Source: Sediminibacter sp. Hel_I_10 | Lineage (GTDB): Bacteria > Bacteroidota > Bacteroidia > Flavobacteriales > Flavobacteriaceae | DNA: 64,000 nucleotides | Direction of reading: 5' to 3' | Assembly: GCF_000688335.1 (NCBI RefSeq) | Contig: NZ_JHZX01000001.1 | Span: 3,162,001 to 3,226,000, forward strand | Shown: positions 36,749-45,569 of the stretch, piece by piece | How positions within the stretch are numbered: the first letter of the stretch is position 1 | Layout of the letters: the number at the start of each line of letters is the position of its first letter | Program-made: the position numbers and the translations under genes | The notes under the pieces: model-generated | Databases searched by the model: none | The model's input: the letters and a program-made list of their open reading frames with translations, nothing else | What the model was told of the DNA's origin: nothing

Positions 36749-39271
36749 CTAGTTCTTGATTTGAGTTTTTGGTAGGTTATCTTTCCCTAAAGATAAGATA
36801 TTGGCGAATAAGCGATAAGCGCCAGAAACACCTGCGGGAAATTCCCTGAAAAAGCTTAAACCCGTATATACGTAGTAACCTTCGCCGTATTGAGCGACTA
36901 ATAAACTTCCTGTCTTTGCGGTTTCACCACTATCATTCATAGATAATATGGGCGTGAATTCAGAAGACCATTCATCGGGGAAATAAAGTCCGCGCTCTTG
37001 CGTCCACCCCTCAAAATCCTTTAAAGTGATTTTGTTTGGTGCGTTTAAGACATCATGATTTGGAGCAATAAGCTCAACTTTTGCGTTTTCATCGGTCACC
37101 CGATCTCTAGATAGTTTTAAATCGTATGGCGCCAGAGTATTAATTTTCAGACCTCTACTCGTGTTGTATTGTACAACCATGGTGCCTCCTTGAGCCACAT
37201 AATCAAACAATAGTTCTTGTTTGTATTTTAAATCTTCGACGGTATTGTAAGCTCTAATTCCAACCACGATAGCATCAAAACGTTTTAAGTTTTCTGCGGA
37301 AATATCCTCGGGTTTTAAAACAGCAACGTTGTAGCCAATTTGTCTTAAACTTTCTGGAACCACATCTCCGGCACCTTCAATATAGCCGACATTTTGACCA
37401 CGCTTTTGAATATCCAATCTTACGATTTTACTTTCACTGGGCATCAATACCGTTTGATAGGGAATGTGATCGTAATCTATTTCAACAAGTTCTTTGCTGT
37501 AAACAGCATCTCCAATATGAACCATTGGGGACAATGTGCCTTCACTTTGCTCTTTTGGAGGAATTAGTGTAAAAACCAATGTTTGGGTTTCTCCTTTATG
37601 AGCAATGGTGATTTTTTGTTTTTCGGGATAGACTTGCCAATCTTTAGGGTGAGCAAGTTCCACATAACCCTCTAGGTTTTCTCTGCTGGAGTTTACAATA
37701 ACCTCAATATCGCGTTGTTGGTCACTATCTACAATAATAACTTTTTCTTGAATTTTAGCTGAGGCTTCAGGTACAATTTCAAAAGGCTTATACACTTCAC
37801 CTTTTACAAGGTCATTTGTTTTATAGACCAAAGCCTTTTCGAAAGGAATTGCTATAGTTTCGATACTCAGATTAAAAGTGATTTTTAGATCTCTAGGGGT
37901 TTCAGGTTTTCCGATAAGAGATGTATCGTCTACGCGATACATGCCTAAACTTCCGGTTTGTGTTAACCAATACGGTGTTGTGAAGTTTTGGTTAGAATTG
38001 ATTTTTAAAGACTCTTTAAACTCGTAATCTGTATTATTATCTAAGTTGATGTTTTTCTCAATTTTAACGCCGTTAGGATTAACGATGTTTGAGAGCTTAA
38101 TGTTGGCGTCACTTCTATTGATCACTTCAACGCTCATATCAACTGTTTCTCCTGGAGTTGCCAAATTAGTATTGGTCACAGCTTCTAGGTACAGGCCAGC
38201 ACAAGCGGCAATGATCTGTTTGATCTCTTGAGTTTTGTAAGTGCGCCAGTGGTCATTTTCAAGATTTTGAATGAGTGTATAGGCACGCATGAGTTCTTTT
38301 AAGGATGCCGCAGGATTTTTAAAATTATAATTGCTTTGAACTTGATTTAGAATATCTCCAATAGCTTTTCCTCCTTTAACTCGATTCCATGTGGTGTCTA
38401 TGCCATCAAATAGGTTGGATTTATCTTTTGGTAAGTCACCGTTAATGAGTTCAATGTATTCTAATTGCTTACCGCGGCTTCCAGTACTTCCAAAGCCTTG
38501 TGATTTATGTTGGCTTCTACTTAAGGCGGCAATTTCGGGATTGCTCATTCCGCTTGATGGGAAATAGACGCCAGTATCAATTTGTAGTAAATTGGACTTA
38601 TCAGCATTGTCAAAGGCCTCTTGACTTCCGTAGAACCACCATGACGTGTTAAAAAATTGTCGTTTGGGTTGCCAAGGATTTACATATTTTAGTTGCTCGG
38701 GAAAGGCAGATTTTGAATTTGCCAAATCAAAGGCTTCAACGCTTAGCATGGCAGAACTTGTATGGTGACCATGGGTGCTTCCAGGACTGCGATGATCAAA
38801 ACGGTTGATGATAATGTCTGGTTGAAATCGTCTTATTGCTAAGACCACATCACTTAGTACATCGTCTTTATTCCAAATTTCTAATGTTTCATCAGGATGT
38901 TTAGAATAACCAAAGTCGTTTGCTCTTGTAAATAGTTGTTCTCCACCATCGGTACGTCTTGCGGCGAGAAGCTCTTGAGTTCTAATAACACCCAATAACT
39001 CTCTTATTTCTGGGCCAATAAGGTTTTGACCGCCATCACCTCTAGTTAGCGAGAGATAGGCAGTTCTTGCCTTAACCTCGTTAGATAAGTATGATATGAG
39101 CCTAGTATTCTCGTCATCTGGATGCGCTGCGAGATATAATACTGATCCTAAAAAATTGAGTTTTTTTATGGATTCAAATATTTCAGAAGAGGTGGGTTTT
39201 TTAGGTTGTTGTGCGTTAACTAATGTTGTGGTCAATAAAAATAGGACCAATAAGCGTAATGTGTTTTGCAT
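36749..39271 (-). CDS. PIG-L/LmbE-family deacetylase with C-terminal ThuA/GATase-like region
   Basis: Start set at ATG 39271, which gives a signal peptide (MQNTLRLLVLFLLTTTLVNAQ); the longer frame from 39394 does not. The 840-residue product has a PIG-L zinc hydrolase domain (about 40-320). The motif AAHPDDE (His50, Asp52, Asp53) and a downstream HGHHTSS form the metal site. The middle is beta-rich (about 400-640). A region near 660-800 (LKPEDISAENLKRFDAIVVGIRAYNT) is ThuA/GATase-like. It probably deacetylates an N-acetylated sugar, glycolipid or cell-wall fragment outside the cytoplasm. The symporter next to it may take up the product. Confidence 0.82.
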   Translation of the reverse strand: MQNTLRLLVLFLLTTTLVNAQQPKKPTSSEIFESIKKLNFLGSVLYLAAHPDDENTRLISYLSNEVKARTAYLSLTRGDGGQNLIGPEIRELLGVIRTQELLAARRTDGGEQLFTRANDFGYSKHPDETLEIWNKDDVLSDVVLAIRRFQPDIIINRFDHRSPGSTHGHHTSSAMLSVEAFDLANSKSAFPEQLKYVNPWQPKRQFFNTSWWFYGSQEAFDNADKSNLLQIDTGVYFPSSGMSNPEIAALSRSQHKSQGFGSTGSRGKQLEYIELINGDLPKDKSNLFDGIDTTWNRVKGGKAIGDILNQVQSNYNFKNPAASLKELMRAYTLIQNLENDHWRTYKTQEIKQIIAACAGLYLEAVTNTNLATPGETVDMSVEVINRSDANIKLSNIVNPNGVKIEKNINLDNNTDYEFKESLKINSNQNFTTPYWLTQTGSLGMYRVDDTSLIGKPETPRDLKITFNLSIETIAIPFEKALVYKTNDLVKGEVYKPFEIVPEASAKIQEKVIIVDSDQQRDIEVIVNSSRENLEGYVELAHPKDWQVYPEKQKITIAHKGETQTLVFTLIPPKEQSEGTLSPMVHIGDAVYSKELVEIDYDHIPYQTVLMPSESKIVRLDIQKRGQNVGYIEGAGDVVPESLRQIGYNVAVLKPEDISAENLKRFDAIVVGIRAYNTVEDLKYKQELLFDYVAQGGTMVVQYNTSRGLKINTLAPYDLKLSRDRVTDENAKVELIAPNHDVLNAPNKITLKDFEGWTQERGLYFPDEWSSEFTPILSMNDSGETAKTGSLLVAQYGEGYYVYTGLSFFREFPAGVSGAYRLFANILSLGKDNLPKTQIKN

Positions 39272-39393
39272 GGTGGTTTGATAACTTAGCTTGGTCTCAA
39301 ATATAACGAAGTGGGTTAGGGTAGTGGTGGCTTTTAGAGTTTCTTTAACGTTGCTAAACGTGAGAAATTGAGATGCTTTCCATAGGTAAAGCA

Positions 39394-40239
39394 TTAATCA
39401 CATCTCGAAGCATATTCATCAATGAGATTATAATATAAAGATAAAAAATACGCCACATCTAAATCGTCTTCTGCGTTTCGACGTTCGCGCCCAGCTTTGT
39501 ACGCTTTCAACTTTTCTTTTTTCTCTTTTCTAAATTGTTTGTAGGCTTCCCTTCCTTTTTGACGTGTATCCTTATCTATTATTTCATTTTTAGCAGCATC
39601 CAGATAGGCTAGAAATTCTGGACAATCACTGCCCGCTTCGGCAAATGATTTAAATAATTTATCAGTTAAACTGCCTGTATTAAAGAGGTTAATTCTATTA
39701 ACATCAATGGGGATGTAGGCATAATCTTGATTTGGATTTTTGATATAGGCAATCACATACATCATTTCACAATTACTGCCATTTGAACAGTTATAGGCTT
39801 TCAAACCATAAAGATCAAGTGCTCCAGCTTTAATTAAGGGTACGATCACCTCTCGTTCTAAATCTACAACCTCATTATTTGAATTGATAGTTTTAAGCTT
39901 TATTTTTTCATAAATAACAGCCTCTTCTCTTAACAACGTGATGCTCTTAATATCCTTAAGTTCCATTTTTTGTACTTCGCCATCTGTTGTGCTTTTGAAT
40001 TTTATATTGGGATTATCCATCCTCAATTTAGATTCAATGGATTTGAACTCAAACCCAACCCCGCGAAACTCAACCGTTTTGGGTAGTATAAAATCAGTTA
40101 TAAAACCGCTCAGTGTGTTTCCGTTTTCGAGAACGAGAGCCGCGGGAATGTATTCTTTTTTAGAAAAATCGAATAGTACCGACTGGCTATAGCTTTGAAA
40201 TGCTATAAGAATGATAAAGATGTTTATGACTTTTTTCAT
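39394..40239 (-). CDS. Hypothetical secreted protein
   Basis: This 281-residue protein has a signal peptide (MKKVINIFIILIAFQSYSQS). Beta-rich N-terminal half: FDFSKKEYIPAALVLENGNTLSGFI...PKTVEF...IKSITLLREEAVIYEK. A Lys/Arg/Glu-rich stretch (about 230-255) precedes the C-terminal YNLIDEYASRCD. Four cysteines are present in its latter half. I recognise no family with confidence. It is monocistronic on the minus strand, between the PIG-L and MscS-type genes. Confidence 0.6.
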   Translation of the reverse strand: MKKVINIFIILIAFQSYSQSVLFDFSKKEYIPAALVLENGNTLSGFITDFILPKTVEFRGVGFEFKSIESKLRMDNPNIKFKSTTDGEVQKMELKDIKSITLLREEAVIYEKIKLKTINSNNEVVDLEREVIVPLIKAGALDLYGLKAYNCSNGSNCEMMYVIAYIKNPNQDYAYIPIDVNRINLFNTGSLTDKLFKSFAEAGSDCPEFLAYLDAAKNEIIDKDTRQKGREAYKQFRKEKKEKLKAYKAGRERRNAEDDLDVAYFLSLYYNLIDEYASRCD

Positions 40240-40253
40240 ACGTTATTATTGAA

Positions 40254-40796
40254 TTAAACCGCCCTGCTATCGTCTTCCATATAATCTTCAATAGCATCTT
40301 TTTCAACTAGCGTTACGGCTTTTTGAAGCATCAAATTATTAGGGTAGGTTACAAGGTCTCCATTATCTTGTCTCAGGTGCAATTGAAAGGCTCTAATATC
40401 TTCTATGATGGCTTCAATTGGAAAGTCCTTATCGTGAATCATAATTTTATCTCCTACTTTATAAGGAAATGAAAAGAACATGATGATCCCTGAAGTTATA
40501 TTACTTAAAATAGACCAAATGGCAAATAATCCAATCCCTATGACTGCAAATATAGATGAAAAGATAAGTGCCATTTCTTTGAATTCTGCACCAAATACAA
40601 ATGCTTCTGCAAGGATTGCAATAAGAAATAACGTGACCGAAACATAGCGGCAAATCAAATTGATTCGGGCATCGTTAAGATTACTTTTTCTTCCTATTTT
40701 ACGAATGAGCGCATTGATCATTAATCTTACTAATAAGAGAAAGAGTAGAATAAAACCAGAGATGATGAGTTGGTTTTGATAAGTCTCAAAAAACAT
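40254..40796 (-). CDS. Short MscS-family mechanosensitive channel
   Basis: This 180-residue protein has an N-terminal helix (about 8-30), then TM helices, the pore-lining-like IFAVIGIGLFAIWSILSNITSGI and the MscS beta domain (FSFPYKVGDKIMIHDKDFPIEAIIEDI...PNNLMLQK). The usual C-terminal alpha/beta domain is absent, making it shorter than the classic MscS (about 286). It is an inner-membrane tension-gated channel, if functional. The family call is secure. Confidence 0.85.
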   Translation of the reverse strand: MFFETYQNQLIISGFILLFLLLVRLMINALIRKIGRKSNLNDARINLICRYVSVTLFLIAILAEAFVFGAEFKEMALIFSSIFAVIGIGLFAIWSILSNITSGIIMFFSFPYKVGDKIMIHDKDFPIEAIIEDIRAFQLHLRQDNGDLVTYPNNLMLQKAVTLVEKDAIEDYMEDDSRAV

Positions 40797-40864
40797 ATAA
40801 AAATCGATTTAATACTATTGCTCACAAAGATACGTTTCTATTATTTTGAAACGATAAGCTAAAT

Positions 40865-41821
40865 TTAATTAAGCTGAAGTGTTTCTCTCAGTCCCGCATC
40901 TGAATTGTTATTTTTATTCCAATACGCAGACTTAATGGTATTTAGTTTTGTGGCTGTAGTGGTTAAGGTTTCCGCACGGTCTCCAAATCCGCTGTTAAAT
41001 GTTTCTTCCCAAGATGTAATATCATATGGAAACTGTGGATTAAAATTTATGGATATTTTACGCTCCAATTCGGGGTAAGTAATACTGTAATTACCTTCGT
41101 TTAAGACAGCCTTTGCGTCATAGGCTTTTAATGTCACGTGTTTTAGACTTATAAATTCAAAAGCGGGAATCATTTTGATCTCTCCAACCGGTAAAGATGA
41201 CGGTTCAAGGCGTAATTGCGTCCAAATCTCATTTTCTAAAAGGGCTTTACTAAGTTTAAAATTTTCGTCAGCTTCGTTTTCAAAATAGCTGTGAGACGTG
41301 ACTTCAAACTGATCGCGATTGTTTAATTGAGAGTAAACATGACCGCACCATTCCTGGATGGAGCAACTTACCTTCAGGGCGTGCTGGGTATTTGCTACAG
41401 GATAAAACGTAGATTGCATAATCGCATACGGGTAGATTCCCGTAGTAAAGGTTTTGGTCGCATTTAGTTTTAAGACGGGAATATTGTCCGCGTTAGCATT
41501 ATCTGCTTTTACTTGTTTTTCTTTTAAAAAGGGCTCAGTGACAAAGACCAAAACAGCTTGTCCCTCTCTAAGTTCTCCATAGCGTGCTTGTTTTAATGTG
41601 TAGGATGAGATTTCAGCCTCGCCAGCATACCAATAGTCTTTGAATGCTGAGGTTTGCTCAAATTCACTTTTCTTCGGAAGCCTCTCTGATGTGGCTGCAG
41701 CATTAGAGGTTGAAAATGAGGCTTGATCTTTTTCTGAAGCATTGTCTTTACATGAGCTTAGTGTTCCGCAGAACATCAAAGCCAATATTAAAGGGCGAGG
41801 GGCTGAAAAGTTAATGGTCAT
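40865..41821 (-). CDS. Lipoprotein of the kind often found next to Maf
   Basis: Start set at ATG 41821, which gives a lipoprotein signal (LILALMFCGTLSSC); the ATG at 41851 is also in frame. The 318-residue product has no recognised catalytic motif. Sequences of this kind in Flavobacteria are sometimes labelled after the adjacent Maf gene, but it has none of the Maf motifs. It contains TTGIYPYAIMQSTFYPV and CSIQEWCGHVYSQLNNR. It lies 30 bp after maf on the same strand, suggesting co-transcription. Function unknown. Confidence 0.7.
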   Translation of the reverse strand: MTINFSAPRPLILALMFCGTLSSCKDNASEKDQASFSTSNAAATSERLPKKSEFEQTSAFKDYWYAGEAEISSYTLKQARYGELREGQAVLVFVTEPFLKEKQVKADNANADNIPVLKLNATKTFTTGIYPYAIMQSTFYPVANTQHALKVSCSIQEWCGHVYSQLNNRDQFEVTSHSYFENEADENFKLSKALLENEIWTQLRLEPSSLPVGEIKMIPAFEFISLKHVTLKAYDAKAVLNEGNYSITYPELERKISINFNPQFPYDITSWEETFNSGFGDRAETLTTTATKLNTIKSAYWNKNNNSDAGLRETLQLN

Positions 41822-41851
41822 GGTTTTTATTATAAAGATAAGATCTGTCAT

Positions 41852-42439
41852 TTATAACGCCATAGCGTTTAACGTTTTATAGAGTAGATGGGTTGGTAAA
41901 CCAACAACGTTAGCGTATGAGCCTTCGATGGCAGTAATCCCTATTTGTCCAATCCATTCTTGGATACCGTAAGCACCAGCCTTGTCAAAGGGTTTATAGG
42001 TATTGATGTAGTATTGAATTTCTTGGTCTGTCAAGCTTTTAAAGGTCACTTTAGTGCTTGAGTGTACCGTTTTTTGAGATGCTTTCGTGGTAAAACATAT
42101 GGAGCTAATCACCTCGTGAGTGGTGTTGCTCATAGACTTGAGCATTTCAAAAGCCTCTTGCGCATCTTTGGGTTTGCCCAAAGCTTTTTGCTGGTGCCAG
42201 ACGATGGTGTCACTGGTAACAAGAATGTCTTTTTCCTTGAGTTCATCTTTAAAAGCTAAGGCTTTGAGTTGCGCTAAATAATCGCTTATTTCAAAATGAA
42301 CCAATCGTTGCGGGTAGTTTTCAATAACGGGCTTTAATCTAATTTCAAAATCAAGGCCTAATTCTTTAAAAAATTGATGGCGTCTCGGAGATCCAGAAGC
42401 TAAAATAAGATGATAGTCTGTTAGTTTTTCAGCGAGCAT
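41852..42439 (-). CDS. Maf-family nucleotide pyrophosphatase
   Basis: This 195-residue protein has the Maf signature LILASGSPRRHQFFKELGL (about residues 11-29) and TSDTIVWHQQKALGKPKD around the catalytic Asp. Maf proteins hydrolyse non-canonical or modified nucleoside triphosphates such as dTTP/UTP analogues. It is cytoplasmic. It lies between a UbiA-type gene and a lipoprotein gene on the minus strand. Confidence 0.94.
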   Translation of the reverse strand: MLAEKLTDYHLILASGSPRRHQFFKELGLDFEIRLKPVIENYPQRLVHFEISDYLAQLKALAFKDELKEKDILVTSDTIVWHQQKALGKPKDAQEAFEMLKSMSNTTHEVISSICFTTKASQKTVHSSTKVTFKSLTDQEIQYYINTYKPFDKAGAYGIQEWIGQIGITAIEGSYANVVGLPTHLLYKTLNAMAL

Positions 42440-42473
42440 ATTGAATGTTTCTAAAGTTAAGTTTTATACTTTT

Positions 42474-42515
42474 AAAAAGACCTTTGGCACTAAAGCTTTA
42501 GAAATTGGTCTTTTT
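42474..42515 (-). terminator. Minus-strand terminator after the UbiA-type gene
   Basis: Arms AAAAAGACC and GGTCTTTTT (42474-42482 with 42507-42515) enclose an inner palindrome CTAAAGCTTTAG. On the minus strand the hairpin ends in T-rich sequence directly after the UbiA-type stop codon, so it separates that gene from maf. Confidence 0.65.
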
Positions 42516-43425
42516 ATTTAAGTATAAAAGGATATAGTAAAAGTGAGAGCATGCCCAAAAGCATGATCACCTTATAGATACCGCTTATTTTTTTATAATG
42601 GCTTTTATGTTCTGCACCAAAAATCTTGATGGTGGCATAAATTAATGGAGCAATGATCAAGATCAAAAAATAGGCAATGGCCAATTGCTGCTTGTATAAA
42701 TAGGTGGCCAAATAGTAAATGACCATTGCAATAGGGATCATGCTTACAGCAAATACAATTTTTTTGGCGCGTTCTCGGCCAATGGCGATAGGGATGGTGT
42801 TCATTCCAGACTTGTAATCCCCGTCAATATCTTCAATATCTTTAATTAATTCTCTTACCAAATTGATCATAAAAGCAAAAACGGCGTAATCAAAAATAAT
42901 ATTAAGAAATATCATTTGCGTGGCTTTGTTTTGGGAAAACGTAGCAGGAATCACATCAAAGATCCCAATGATGAGTACGCTAAGGCCCACTAAGATAGAA
43001 ATAGCAAGGTTGCCGATAAAGATGGTACGCTTTAAAAACGATGCATACAGATAAAGCGCTAATGAGGTAATTACAAAAATGCCAAAGAATGCGGGTTTGC
43101 CAATATGATTAGACAAATAAAAGCCTAAAAGAATCCCCGTAATGTTAAAACCAAAAAACAGATTGTAGGCTACTGACTCTGTGATGTGCTTTCCAACGAT
43201 TTGCTTATCAGATCTATTGATGGCATCGGTATCTACATCATAAATATCATTGATGATATTTCCAGCGGCTGCCAGACATATGGTTGCAAGGCTAAGTACT
43301 GCAAAATGAAGGTTGTCAAGAACCGTTAAAATATTAAAGGCTTCTAAAAGTGCGTATTTTATTAAAAGGTGCACTAAGAGAATTAATGCTAAATTTTTCC
43401 AACGAATGAGATTTAAAATATACAA
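42514..43425 (-). CDS. UbiA-family prenyltransferase
   Basis: This 303-residue inner-membrane protein has about eight helices. The two Asp-rich motifs NDIYDVDTDAINRSDK and DIEDIDGDYKSGMNT bind the prenyl diphosphate through Mg2+. In Flavobacteria this clade is usually called geranylgeranylglycerol-phosphate geranylgeranyltransferase-like, but the acceptor cannot be read here. A terminator closes it on its downstream side. Confidence 0.85.
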   Translation of the reverse strand: MYILNLIRWKNLALILLVHLLIKYALLEAFNILTVLDNLHFAVLSLATICLAAAGNIINDIYDVDTDAINRSDKQIVGKHITESVAYNLFFGFNITGILLGFYLSNHIGKPAFFGIFVITSLALYLYASFLKRTIFIGNLAISILVGLSVLIIGIFDVIPATFSQNKATQMIFLNIIFDYAVFAFMINLVRELIKDIEDIDGDYKSGMNTIPIAIGRERAKKIVFAVSMIPIAMVIYYLATYLYKQQLAIAYFLILIIAPLIYATIKIFGAEHKSHYKKISGIYKVIMLLGMLSLLLYPFILK

Positions 43426-43518
43426 GGAGTCACTTTTAGGATTGAAGTTAGTAAAGACTACAAAGGTTTAAAATTTCGGCTAAAGTTCGCAAAGGTTTTT
43501 AAATAAAAACAGAAGTTT

Positions 43519-44721
43519 TTAACTTTCAAAAAAACCGGTGCTTCCTCCAACCCAGGTTTTATCTTTATTGTATTTAACGCCAACCATTTCGCCTTTGCTC
43601 AAACGCATCAAATTACTCACAATTTGAGTTTTGTTGGTTTTAGAGTTGTGCAAAAGCATCATCCTTATTTCACATTTAGCAGGAACGTCCATAGTTTCAA
43701 TCACTGGGGCGTAAGCTACTCTTTCTTGTAAAAGGTAGGTGGATTTGTCTTCAATGGCATCAATCATAGCTCGTGTGACATGTATTTTAACACCAGCGCC
43801 AGCAAATGAATATAAAGGCTTTAAGACGAAATTTTCTAAATCGGTAGGAATTGTTTCTAGTTTATCGAGATAGTAAGATTTTGGTACATAATCGCCGTGC
43901 AACAATGGCATGGTGAATTTACTGATTCTAAAAAACCAATTGGGATGACCAATCCATTCTACATCCACATCATCGGAAAAGTGAAATGCTGTTTCTAAGT
44001 CTTTTCGTTGATCTAGCTCGTCAAAGATGATGCGATTATAGATTTTTAAAACGACAATTTTATCTCCTTTGTCATCAAGATAGTACAATTGCTTTCCGTC
44101 TTTTTTTAAATCGGTAATACAAAGTACCTTAATGCCTAGTGCCGCTTCCGTAGCATAAAAATCAATCGCTGTGGCCTGTTTTTCTGGCTCAATTTCCAAT
44201 AAAATCACCTGTTTGGGGTCTGTATCACCAACAATTTCGTCTCTTAAAAGATCCACATACTGCTCTGGGGTCATGCCGTCAATATGTTGAGAATAGTCTG
44301 CAGGTATGGCATCTCCAAAGTGTTTTCGGTACATGCGACCTAACAGTTCTTGAAAGAAATAAAGCGACGGAAATCCTTGTAATTCAATAAGTTTAGGCAC
44401 GAGTTCTCCTTGGTCATTTTTACATACTCCAAAATCTAATTGAATAAATTTAGCCTGATCATCTTCGTTGGGTACGATGTTGGTCTTGTCAAAAAAAGCA
44501 GCATCTGTAAGCGCTTTAAAATTGGGCTTATTGATCACCGTCATGATATCATGACACGCATCCACTAATTTTGTTTTTAGAGCTTTGGGAATGAATGCTG
44601 GAGTCTCAGCAATTTTAAATTGAGGCTTGTAATCGTAGGATCTTGTGATATCTTCCAAAAAAGAGTTGTATTTAGCCTCGGTAAATTGATTGTTATAGCG
44701 TTTACGGTGTTTTGGAATCAT
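43519..44721 (-). CDS. ATP-grasp-like (GspS-type) predicted amide ligase
   Basis: This 400-residue cytoplasmic protein does not match a named enzyme. The C-terminal half carries an ATP-grasp-like pattern: ENFVLKPLYSFAGAGVKI (nucleotide-binding Lys plus glycine loop), STYLLQERV and AKCEIRMMLL (metal-ligating acidic residues). The N-terminal VPKLIELQGFPSLYFFQELL resembles the pre-ATP-grasp segment of glutathionylspermidine-synthase-type ligases. It ends the five-gene operon, six bases after the amidotransferase. It probably forms an amide bond between a carboxylate and an amine; substrates are unknown. Confidence 0.6.
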   Translation of the reverse strand: MIPKHRKRYNNQFTEAKYNSFLEDITRSYDYKPQFKIAETPAFIPKALKTKLVDACHDIMTVINKPNFKALTDAAFFDKTNIVPNEDDQAKFIQLDFGVCKNDQGELVPKLIELQGFPSLYFFQELLGRMYRKHFGDAIPADYSQHIDGMTPEQYVDLLRDEIVGDTDPKQVILLEIEPEKQATAIDFYATEAALGIKVLCITDLKKDGKQLYYLDDKGDKIVVLKIYNRIIFDELDQRKDLETAFHFSDDVDVEWIGHPNWFFRISKFTMPLLHGDYVPKSYYLDKLETIPTDLENFVLKPLYSFAGAGVKIHVTRAMIDAIEDKSTYLLQERVAYAPVIETMDVPAKCEIRMMLLHNSKTNKTQIVSNLMRLSKGEMVGVKYNKDKTWVGGSTGFFES

Positions 44722-44727
44722 GTGAAC

Positions 44728-45564
44728 TTATGATATTAAAGATTGACCAACGTGATTTATGGCGTTGGAAATAAATTTAGGAAGAATCGCATTATAGGTC
44801 ATGGTAATTTTATCTGGATCGTCCATTTTATCCATCATGTCATTGTACTTTTCTTCCCCAAAATTGTTGATGACCTTCATCTTGTTCTCTTCAGCCAAAA
44901 AATAGGCTTTCATGCCAATAGGATCGGCTTCTGGGTGAAATTGAGTGCCTACAAATTCTTCGGAAAATCGAACCGCCATAATAGCGCGTTCATATTCAAC
45001 ATGAGTTCTTATTTTTTCTAGACTGAGAATGGTGGCACCTTGCTCTTTAAAGACTTTTAATCTGGGTTGAACCAATTGCCAATCTCTGGAGTCTACAGCA
45101 TAAAACGGATCATTCAATCCCTCCAACAAGGGATCCTTAATGCCTTTTTTTGTTTTATGAACAGGAAGAATACCAAAGGAAGTGCTCTTTCTGGGTTTGA
45201 TAGTGCCCAGTTTAAAGTAATTACAAACAACTTGGAACGAATAGCATATAAAGAAAACATGTTTCTTTTGAAACGCTGATGTTTCGTTGAAATCCCATAG
45301 TTGCTGGATCAAGTTGAGGTATGGTGCTCTCCACTCGCCATCTTCTAATGGGATACCAGGGCCGCCACTTGAAATATACACATCATAAGAGGTGTCTGGT
45401 AATTCGTTTTTTGCACGCACGTTAAAAACAGTGGTATCGGCATCTTCAGTAAAAAAAGCAGCAATCTCCTTGATGCAACGTAAACCTTGGTTTGGCGCAT
45501 CGTTGTTCATGTCTAAAATTGCAATTTTAGCTTTTTCTTTCGTCATATTCATGTGCTCTATCAT
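44728..45564 (-). CDS. Class I glutamine amidotransferase-like protein
   Basis: This 278-residue protein has a triad of Cys107 in VFFICYSFQ, His210 and Glu212 in GTQFHPEAD. The nucleophile elbow lacks the usual G-x-C-x-G glycines. SSGGPGIPLEDGEW is the oxyanion-region motif. It should release ammonia from glutamine, or act as a related peptidase. It lies five bases from the carboxylate-amine ligase stop and six bases before the ATP-grasp-like gene, so it likely feeds ammonia to one of these ligases. In-frame ATGs at 45552 and 45546 are alternative starts. Confidence 0.82.
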   Translation of the reverse strand: MIEHMNMTKEKAKIAILDMNNDAPNQGLRCIKEIAAFFTEDADTTVFNVRAKNELPDTSYDVYISSGGPGIPLEDGEWRAPYLNLIQQLWDFNETSAFQKKHVFFICYSFQVVCNYFKLGTIKPRKSTSFGILPVHKTKKGIKDPLLEGLNDPFYAVDSRDWQLVQPRLKVFKEQGATILSLEKIRTHVEYERAIMAVRFSEEFVGTQFHPEADPIGMKAYFLAEENKMKVINNFGEEKYNDMMDKMDDPDKITMTYNAILPKFISNAINHVGQSLIS

Positions 45565-45569
45565 TCTAA

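Noticed and set aside
39272-39394. N-terminal extension of the PIG-L frame from ATG 39394
   Set aside because: Would bury the signal peptide that begins at ATG 39271.
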